Shown here piece by piece: positions 6,550 to 11,659 of a DNA stretch of 12,998 nucleotides. This stretch comes from Candidatus Uhrbacteria bacterium (lineage in GTDB: Bacteria > Patescibacteriota > Patescibacteriia > UBA9934). Under the pieces are notes generated by a model, which was not told the origin of the DNA, searched no databases, and worked only from the letters and a program-made list of their open reading frames with translations. Numbering within the stretch: position 1 is the stretch's first letter; every line of letters begins with the position of its first letter. The stretch is taken from assembly GCA_903891735.1 (NCBI GenBank), contig CAITFQ010000028.1, positions 1-12,998 of the forward strand. Reading direction: 5' to 3'. The translations under genes and the position numbers were made by a program.

Positions 6550-6578
6550 AGTTTAGGTCATTTTACTAACCTCTACAA
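6550..6578 (-). promoter_or_regulatory. Predicted metK promoter
   Basis: Minus-strand TTGTAG (6578-6573) and TAAACT (6555-6550) are 17 bases apart, and the -10 ends eight bases before the ATG. The match to consensus is modest. Confidence 0.35.
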
Positions 6579-6607
6579 GCACATCATGAACTTATCCCCA
6601 ACTCAAG

Positions 6608-6636
6608 TTGCGTTCGGTTTCTGTTCGCTATAGAAT
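6608..6636 (+). promoter_or_regulatory. Predicted lexA promoter, near-leaderless
   Basis: TTGCGT (6608-6613) and TAGAAT (6631-6636) are separated by exactly 17 bases. Transcription would start around 6643, within about two bases of the ATG at 6645. Confidence 0.6.
6612..6626 (+). promoter_or_regulatory. Candidate LexA operator (GTTC-N7-GTTC)
   Basis: The direct repeat GTTCGGTTTCTGTTC fits the alphaproteobacterial LexA box GTTC-N7-GTTC and lies inside the -35/-10 spacer of the lexA promoter, where bound repressor would block RNA polymerase. That this bacterium's LexA uses that box is inference. A short inverted repeat, CAACT-CA-AGTTG (6599-6610), overlaps the -35 and is an alternative site. 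Confidence 0.4.
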
Positions 6637-6644
6637 GCTTGTAT

Positions 6645-7277
6645 ATGACACCTCGCCTCCCCGCCATCACCAAAAAACAAAAAGAGGTGCTCTCCTGCAT
6701 CGAGCAATTCGTGCAAGAACAAGGCTACACCCCTTCCTACCGCGAAATCGCTGACGCCCTCGGGCTCTCCTCACCGGCCACCGTCCACCAGCACATCAAA
6801 GCGCTGTGTGAAAAAGGCATCATCAACACCGGCCTTAACGGCGCCGCCCGTAGCATCGAGGTAGTCGAAACCGAACCCCTCTCCCCCATGGCCATCATGC
6901 TCCCCTTGGCTGGCCTCATCACCGCCGGCGTCCCAATCGAAGCCGTGGAAGAACACGAAGCCTTCGCCGTACCTGCCGACTTTGTCACCGACGCCCTCAA
7001 CTCCTACGTCCTCAAAGTCAAAGGACGCTCCATGATCGAAGACGGCATCTTCGACGGCGACTACGTCATCATCGAACGCAATCATTCACCCAAAAACGGC
7101 GACATCGTCGTGGCCCTGCTCGACAACGCTTACGCCACCCTCAAACGCTTCTATCGCGAACCTGGTCACATTCGCCTGCAACCGGCCAACAGCACCATGA
7201 AACCCATCATCATCAAAGGTGACCTCAACATCCAAGGTATAGTCCGCGCCGTCATCCGCAAATTCGGTACAGTCTAA
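6645..7277 (+). CDS. lexA: LexA SOS-response transcriptional repressor
   Basis: LexA represses DNA-damage genes until RecA filaments trigger its self-cleavage. The 210 residues comprise an N-terminal winged-helix DNA-binding domain (about 1-70, recognition region TPSYREIADALGLSSPATVH) and a C-terminal S24 peptidase-type domain. The cleavage bond fits Ala89-Gly90 (PLAGLITAG), the nucleophile is Ser129 in GRSMIEDG, and the general base is Lys167 in YATLKRF, so autocleavage should work. The ATG at 6645 is chosen because a promoter -10 ends eight bases before it; a TTG at 6639 would add only two residues and lies at or upstream of the expected transcription start. A candidate operator suggests autoregulation. 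A small arginine-rich ORF follows after 11 bases. Confidence 0.95.
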   Translation: MTPRLPAITKKQKEVLSCIEQFVQEQGYTPSYREIADALGLSSPATVHQHIKALCEKGIINTGLNGAARSIEVVETEPLSPMAIMLPLAGLITAGVPIEAVEEHEAFAVPADFVTDALNSYVLKVKGRSMIEDGIFDGDYVIIERNHSPKNGDIVVALLDNAYATLKRFYREPGHIRLQPANSTMKPIIIKGDLNIQGIVRAVIRKFGTV

Positions 7278-7288
7278 ATATATCCCCT

Positions 7289-7456
7289 ATGAATAATTTG
7301 ACTCTCCGTCACTATAACGTGACGCTTGCTTATCGCACCCGTGCCGTAACTCGTACTTTCGATTCTCTCCGTCTTCGCTTTCGTTCCCGCATCTCTCTCC
7401 GTCAATTCCGCGCCAACCTCCGCGCTCTATTACCTTTACGCCTACTCACTAACTAG
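7289..7456 (+). CDS. Arginine-rich small ORF between lexA and the DUF6504-like gene
   Basis: A 55-codon frame starts ATG at 7289, 11 bases after the lexA stop, and ends TAG at 7454-7456, three bases before the next ATG. Twelve of 55 residues are arginine, spaced among leucines and aromatics (for example FDSLRLRFRSR), giving a strongly basic, possibly amphipathic peptide without an obvious membrane helix. Its snug fit between two plus-strand genes suggests it is translated and coupled to the next gene, but no Shine-Dalgarno is seen and I recognise no homologue. It might bind nucleic acid, or could be a chance frame in a spacer. SOS control is inferred only from position. Confidence 0.45.
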   Translation: MNNLTLRHYNVTLAYRTRAVTRTFDSLRLRFRSRISLRQFRANLRALLPLRLLTN

Positions 7457-7459
7457 GCT

Positions 7460-7705
7460 ATGCACCAATTCTGCAACGATCCAATCGATGTAGTCGTAGA
7501 TTTTAGTGGCCAGCGCGTCAAACCAACCTCTATTCACTGGAACAATCGTCATTACCCTATCCCTCGCGTCAATCTCGTCCACGGTGCCCGCGAAGGCCAA
7601 AAACGCATCTTCTATTTCTCAGTCTCCGACGACACTAACTTCATGAAACTCCGCTTCGATACAGAAAACTTAACTTGGCACTTAATTGAATTTTATGCCG
7701 ACTGA
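7460..7705 (+). CDS. Small conserved hypothetical protein, DUF6504-like
   Basis: This 81-residue protein has no signal or membrane segment. Its pattern of IDVVVDFSG (9-17), SIHWNNRHYPIPRV (24-37), FYFSVSD (51-57), KLRFD (63-67) and TWHLIEFYAD (72-81) resembles DUF6504, a small beta-rich family that I recall lying near or joined to Y-family polymerase genes in actinobacteria; the assignment is tentative and made by eye. Lying between lexA and dinB fits that association. Its ATG is three bases after the arginine-rich ORF's stop, suggesting coupling. A family 1 repeat begins 23 bp after its TGA. No biochemical function is known to me. Confidence 0.7.
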   Translation: MHQFCNDPIDVVVDFSGQRVKPTSIHWNNRHYPIPRVNLVHGAREGQKRIFYFSVSDDTNFMKLRFDTENLTWHLIEFYAD

Positions 7706-7728
7706 ACTCGAATTTAGCGCAACATAAA

Positions 7729-7960
7729 TCGTACTTAAAATCTTTAGCGAGCCACTCAGTCTTGTAGCATGGTCGTAGTCAGCAGAGACGAGCGGTGGTC
7801 CTGCCCCGGAGCCAGCCTCGGCCCTGCGTCGAGCTCCCGAGTTCGACGAGGTCAGTGAGCTCGTGCGGTTGACGACGGCGCAGCGAGGAGCGGGACCACC
7901 CGAGTCTAGGGCTGACGATATCGACTTACGAGTTTTGGCGGGGCGGAGTCACCCCGCCTA
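7729..7960 (+). repeat. Hairpin repeat family 1, copy B, with accessory hairpin
   Basis: The unit begins TCGTACTTAAA, shares CTCAGTCTTGTAGC and GTAGTCAGC with copy C, and has a 139-bp core from GTCAGC (7778) to GCTGAC (7916). Its ends match the other copies but the middle does not; pairing is nevertheless kept: GGTGGTCC (7794-7801) with GGACCACC (7893-7900), CCTCG (7816-7820) with CGAGG (7884-7888), CTGCG (7824-7828) with CGCAG (7879-7883). The inner part holds a further hairpin (7827-7848). After GACGATAT it continues to a second small hairpin at 7937-7958. It follows the 81-residue gene and precedes dinB. Confidence 0.75.
7937..7958 (+). repeat. GC-rich hairpin shared with the eno terminator
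   Basis: GGCGGGG pairs with CCCCGCC around the loop CGGAGTCA. The segment ending CACCCCGCCTATTA is nearly identical to 9475-9500. No U-tract follows on either strand here, so it is unlikely to terminate well; it ends 19 bases before the dinB ATG and could affect dinB transcription or translation. Confidence 0.6.
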
Positions 7961-7977
7961 TTATCGATGAAAATAGT

Positions 7978-9210
7978 ATGGACAAAATCATCATGCACAT
8001 CGACTTCAACAGCTTTTTTGCGAGCGTGGAGCAACAGGCCAATCCCCATCTCCGCGGGAAGGCTATTGCTGTGGCTGGCAAAGCTGGTGGTGATTTACGG
8101 CGATCGGTGGTGACGACGGCGTCACGTGAGGCGAAAGCGCGCGGAGTTAAAACGGCGATGGCTACTTGGGAGGCCAAGAAAATTTGTCCAGAGTTAATTA
8201 TTGTACCTGGCGATCCACAAAAGTATGCCATGATAACTGAACGGCTACTCAACGTCTGCCGCAAGTACGCGGACAACGTCGAGCAGTTTAGTACGGATGA
8301 AGTATTTATTGATGTCACCTTAGCGGCCGATAACTATTTTGGAGCCAGCATGCTGGCTCTGATGATTCGCCGCGATTTAAAAGCTACTTGCGGGTCGGTC
8401 TGCACAGCCTCAATTGGCGTGGCGCCAAATAAGCTGGTGGCTAAATTAGCCTCAGAGTCTGTTAAACCAAACGGTTTGACGGTGGTACGGCCTCATGAGG
8501 TAGAAGCCTTTGTACGGACGCGACCACTGGCAGATTTTTGTGGGATTGGACGACAAACGGAAAAGCGTTTAGCTGAGCTTGGCGTAACATCAGTCGATAC
8601 ATTACGCACGGTACCACGAGCACGACTAATCGAATTATTTAAGAGCTATGGAGAATGGCTCCATGACGCCAGTTTTGGTCAGGCCACAGACGTGTTGAAG
8701 GACGACACTCTGCCAGCCAAGTCAATTGGTCATTCCTATACTTTTCCTCATGATTTACAAACTCTACCCGAAGTCAAAAAGAATTTACTAGCCATGGCGG
8801 ACAAAGTAGCTTGGCGCTTGCGGCAACAAAAAATGGTCGCTAAACGGATTACTGCTTATGTGCGCTACGGCGACTTCGGTGGCGACGGTAGTGCTAGATT
8901 ATTAAACGTGCCAGTAAGCGACGGGCTAACAATCAGCCAAAATGCCTGGCAATTACTAGCACCACAACTCGAACTAGAACGTGGCGTACGCTTGCTTGGC
9001 GTAAGTGTCAGTGAATTACAAAACGTCGCCCTGCCGACTTCCCTCTTCCGCAAAGAACAACGCATGCAACAGGTGGTAACAGCCCTCGACTCCGTCCAAA
9101 CAAAATTCGGGGCTGACGCCTGGCGTCGCGCCAGCACCCTCCAAACGAGCTTCCGCGAACGTACCTCCGGCTGGCATTACGATCACCTCGCCATGGCGAA
9201 TCAAACGTAA
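7978..9210 (+). CDS. dinB: DNA polymerase IV (Y-family translesion polymerase)
   Basis: DinB copies damaged DNA with low fidelity, usually under SOS control. The 410-residue protein opens with MHIDFNSFFASVEQQ (6-20), carrying metal-binding Asp9 and probable steric-gate Phe14. The second metal site is FSTDEVFID (Asp107, Glu108), and NKLVAKLASESVKPNGLTVV marks the palm. A helix-hairpin-helix thumb follows (DFCGIGRQTEKRLAELGV), then the little-finger domain. No clear C-terminal clamp-binding peptide is seen. The ATG at 7978 precedes the conserved start by five residues; no Shine-Dalgarno is visible. It is flanked by two same-direction family 1 repeats. The 5' half is noticeably richer in G on the coding strand than lexA, a hint of different history. 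Confidence 0.95.
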   Translation: MDKIIMHIDFNSFFASVEQQANPHLRGKAIAVAGKAGGDLRRSVVTTASREAKARGVKTAMATWEAKKICPELIIVPGDPQKYAMITERLLNVCRKYADNVEQFSTDEVFIDVTLAADNYFGASMLALMIRRDLKATCGSVCTASIGVAPNKLVAKLASESVKPNGLTVVRPHEVEAFVRTRPLADFCGIGRQTEKRLAELGVTSVDTLRTVPRARLIELFKSYGEWLHDASFGQATDVLKDDTLPAKSIGHSYTFPHDLQTLPEVKKNLLAMADKVAWRLRQQKMVAKRITAYVRYGDFGGDGSARLLNVPVSDGLTISQNAWQLLAPQLELERGVRLLGVSVSELQNVALPTSLFRKEQRMQQVVTALDSVQTKFGADAWRRASTLQTSFRERTSGWHYDHLAMANQT

Positions 9211-9217
9211 TCGCAAG

Positions 9218-9425
9218 TCGTACTTAAATCTTTTGTGAGGCGCTCAGTCTTGTAGCGTGGTCGGTAGTCAGCGAAGACGAGTGGTGTGTCCTATGACGAC
9301 GCGATGGCCGACCCGAGAAAAACTTGCCGGAGATTGCGTCGGAGGATCAGCAACGAGGCAACCTTTAGGTTTTTCTGGGCTGAGGCCTTGAGCTAGGAAT
9401 GGGACCACCCGAGTCTCGCGCTGAC
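9218..9425 (+). repeat. Hairpin repeat family 1, copy C, behind dinB
   Basis: It starts TCGTACTTAAA eight bases after the dinB stop; the 159-bp core runs from GTCAGC (9267) to GCTGAC (9425) and is the inverted copy of 3-162. Inner stems include AGAAAAAC (9316-9323) with GTTTTTCT (9369-9376) and TTGCC (9324-9328) with GGCAA (9357-9361). Its left flank (9218-9266) matches copy B but not copy A, so the flank belongs to only some copies. Same orientation as dinB. Confidence 0.82.
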
Positions 9426-9441
9426 GATATAGATTACTCAA

Positions 9442-9468
9442 GATTGCTTCGCTGACGCTCGCAATGAC
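9442..9468. repeat. Short dispersed palindrome (ATTGC...GCAAT type)
   Basis: ATTGC (9443-9447) pairs with GCAAT (9461-9465) around a GC-rich centre. I recall this type of palindrome, whose translation gives VIASVSEAI, from many unrelated bacterial genomes. It lies between family 1 copy C and the eno terminator. Confidence 0.6.
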
Positions 9469-9494
9469 AAAAAAGCGGGGCAGAGTCACCCCGC
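9469..9494 (-). terminator. Intrinsic terminator of eno
   Basis: On the minus strand GCGGGG (9494-9489), an eight-base loop, CCCCGC (9480-9475), then TTTTTT, starting three bases after the eno stop codon. Stem and loop nearly match the hairpin at 7937-7958. Confidence 0.85.
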
Positions 9495-9497
9495 CTA

Positions 9498-10763
9498 TTA
9501 ACCAATCAGCTCCTCTTCAATCTCTAAAAGTCGATTATACTTCGCCAATCTTTCCGAACGCGACGGCGCGCCACTCTTAATATACTCAGCATTCACCGCC
9601 ACCGCCAAATCCGCAATCGTCGTATCACAAGTCTCACCCGAGCGATGCGAAATAACTATCTTATAACCATGTTGCTGCGCCAACAAAATCGTCTCAATCG
9701 TTTCCGACAAAGTGCCGATCTGATTCGGCTTAATCAACACGGCATTCGCTACCTTCTCGTCGATTCCCCGTTGTACCCGTTCAACATTAGTCACAAACAA
9801 ATCGTCGCCAATCAACAACATCTTCTTGCTGAGCCGCTTAGTTAACTCTGTCCAATCCGCCCATTCATCCTCCGCTAAACCATCTTCTACACTCAACAAC
9901 GGATACTTCTTACCCCACTGCTCATACAAATCAATCATCTGCTCGCCTGTCATTTTCCGCCTGTCAGTCTTGAGCGCATAAATCCCCTTCTTCTCGTCAA
10001 AGAACTCACTCGCCGCCACATCAATTCCAAACCCTACCTCCTTGCCCAACTTATAACCAGCCTTCTTCACCGCCTTCACTAAATACTCGAGCGCCATCTC
10101 CGTCTTGCCGACGTCTGGCGCATAACCACCCTCATTGCCGACATCAGTATCAAGTCCTTCCGCGTGCAGCACGTCACCCAAGGCATGAAAAATCTCACTC
10201 CCCGCCTGCACCTTTCGCGAGTAACGACTAAACCCGTGCGGAATAATAATAAACTCCTGCATGTCCAAATTCGTATCGGCATGACGGCCGCCATTAAACA
10301 CATTCATGAACGGCGTCGGCAATCTGTAGTTCTTATAATCAAGCTTAAAAACCTGGCGCAAATACTCGTATAACGGCAAATCGCGGCTTCTAGCCCCCGC
10401 GTGCGCGCAAGCCAAACTCACCCCTAACATGGCATTCGCTCCCAGCTTATGCTTGTTCAAGCTGCCGTCGAGTATCCGCATGGTGTCGTCAATTCCCTGC
10501 TGGTCAAACACGTCATGCCCCTTCAATGCCTTGTTAATCGCCACGTTGACGTTCTTAATTGCTTTCCTCACCCCTAATCCTCGATATCGTGTTGGATCGC
10601 CATCACGCAATTCCAACGCCTCATGAATGCCCGTACTGGCCCCGGACGGCACGCTGGCACTGCCGCGCGTCCCGCCCACCAACAACACCGTTACATTCAA
10701 CGTCGGATTACCTCTTGAATCGAGGATCTCATGAGCATGAATCGCCTCAATTTTCCCCTTCAT
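9498..10763 (-). CDS. eno: Enolase
   Basis: Enolase interconverts 2-phosphoglycerate and phosphoenolpyruvate in glycolysis. The 421 residues (family about 430) include SVPSGASTGIHEALELRDGD (38-57), the substrate loop FNGGRHADTN (156-165), catalytic Glu211 in GNEGG, magnesium ligands Asp248, Glu293 (SVEDG) and Asp320 (GDD), catalytic Lys345 in LIKPNQIG, HRSGE (373-377) and Lys396 in IKSGAP. All key residues are present. The start MKGKIEAIHAHEILDSRGNP is standard. The ATG lies three bases after the stop of the SIMPL-domain gene, so the two are co-transcribed. GGRHAD where E. coli has GGEHAD is a minor variation. No other glycolytic gene lies nearby. Confidence 0.98.
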   Translation of the reverse strand: MKGKIEAIHAHEILDSRGNPTLNVTVLLVGGTRGSASVPSGASTGIHEALELRDGDPTRYRGLGVRKAIKNVNVAINKALKGHDVFDQQGIDDTMRILDGSLNKHKLGANAMLGVSLACAHAGARSRDLPLYEYLRQVFKLDYKNYRLPTPFMNVFNGGRHADTNLDMQEFIIIPHGFSRYSRKVQAGSEIFHALGDVLHAEGLDTDVGNEGGYAPDVGKTEMALEYLVKAVKKAGYKLGKEVGFGIDVAASEFFDEKKGIYALKTDRRKMTGEQMIDLYEQWGKKYPLLSVEDGLAEDEWADWTELTKRLSKKMLLIGDDLFVTNVERVQRGIDEKVANAVLIKPNQIGTLSETIETILLAQQHGYKIVISHRSGETCDTTIADLAVAVNAEYIKSGAPSRSERLAKYNRLLEIEEELIG

Positions 10764-10766
10764 AAG

Positions 10767-11552
10767 CTATTTCAAAGAATAGGTAATCGACACATCAATC
10801 GTCGACTCATTTGTACCCTCTTGGATCTGCGGCAATGGCGCCGAGCCTACACTCTTATCAACAGCCATACCGGCATACATTGGATACGGAGTCGAACCGG
10901 TCGATTCATTGTAATTCACCACCGCCCCCAATTGCGCACCCAAAGAATTTGCAATCACTAACGCCTGGGCCTTAGCCTTATTAATCGCTGCTTGCCGGGC
11001 CTCACTCGTCACCTTTGTATCATCACTCACCGTCAAATCAACATTACTGATATTCGTCACCCCCAAGTCGCCAGCTAAAGCCAACACCTTATCCGCCAAA
11101 CTCGTGTCATGCATCGTTACCGTCACCGTTTGCGACGACTGGTAACCGGTCACTTTAGCCGGACTGACGTTATAGTCATAAGTCTGCGACACGTCATACT
11201 GCGACGTCTTCAAATCCGCATCAGCCAAACCCAACTTCTTCAACTCAGCTAACAAAGCATTCATCTTTGTGCTGTTATCATCCTGGGCAGCATTACTCGT
11301 CGACGCCGTCGTCGTAATACTCAAATCTACCTGCGCCTTATCTGGCACAGCCGTGGCCTTACCTTCACCACTCACGGTGATAGTCGCTGGCGACTGATCC
11401 GCCACGCCAATCTGCTCAATCTGCGCGTTGGTCTTCTCAATCTGCAAACACAACCAAACAATGCCGTACACCATCAAAATCGCCAACAACACTGTAAACA
11501 ATTTATTACCTGTCCACTCTGGCCAAAAAGAACCTTGCTGATTGTTTGCCAT
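10767..11552 (-). CDS. Membrane-anchored SIMPL-domain (DUF541) protein
   Basis: SIMPL/DUF541 proteins are exported beta-alpha proteins with poorly defined roles; some bacterial members are linked to oxidative stress. The 261 residues have one hydrophobic anchor (about 18-38) and a SIMPL domain (about 56-261) with the diagnostic ITVSGEGKATAVPDKAQVDL start, KKLGLADADLKTSQYDVSQTYDY, VTGYQSSQTVTVTM, an AINKAKAQALVIANSLGAQL helix and a closing STIDVSITYSLK strand. The anchor suggests it faces outward. It is the first gene of a two-gene unit with eno (three-base gap), a pairing with no obvious functional logic. An extended -10 lies upstream, between it and the previous gene's terminator. Confidence 0.9.
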   Translation of the reverse strand: MANNQQGSFWPEWTGNKLFTVLLAILMVYGIVWLCLQIEKTNAQIEQIGVADQSPATITVSGEGKATAVPDKAQVDLSITTTASTSNAAQDDNSTKMNALLAELKKLGLADADLKTSQYDVSQTYDYNVSPAKVTGYQSSQTVTVTMHDTSLADKVLALAGDLGVTNISNVDLTVSDDTKVTSEARQAAINKAKAQALVIANSLGAQLGAVVNYNESTGSTPYPMYAGMAVDKSVGSAPLPQIQEGTNESTIDVSITYSLK

Positions 11553-11583
11553 AGGAAATATTTTAATTACTCAGATTACTCAA

Positions 11584-11592
11584 AGTATAGCA
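11584..11592 (-). promoter_or_regulatory. Predicted extended -10 promoter of the SIMPL-eno unit
   Basis: Minus-strand TGCTATACT, identical to the string ahead of the 264-residue gene, lies 31 bases before the ATG. A TAAAAT seven bases before the ATG is an alternative that would give a leaderless message. Confidence 0.4.
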
Positions 11593-11593
11593 C

Positions 11594-11629
11594 AAAAAAT
11601 AAAGCCGGGTGCGTTTTCACACACCCGGC
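11594..11629 (-). terminator. Intrinsic terminator behind the Pro/Glu-rich gene
   Basis: GCCGGGTG (11604-11611) pairs with CACCCGGC (11622-11629). On the minus strand it is followed by TTTATTTTTT. A second perfect stem, CCGACTAC (11634-11641) with GTAGTCGG (11648-11655), precedes it just after the stop codon, giving tandem hairpins. Confidence 0.85.
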
Positions 11630-11659
11630 ACTGCCGACTACTCGAGGGTAGTCGGACTT

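Noticed and set aside
7706..7977. tRNA or known riboswitch in the gap before dinB
   Set aside because: I see no cloverleaf with a T-loop GGTTCRA and CCA end, and no known aptamer core; the structure is explained by the repeat.
9268..9489. Minus-strand frame of 73 codons containing VIASVSEAI
   Set aside because: It is a translation of the short ATTGC...GCAAT palindrome plus family 1 copy C; there is no protein-like conservation beyond the repeat itself.
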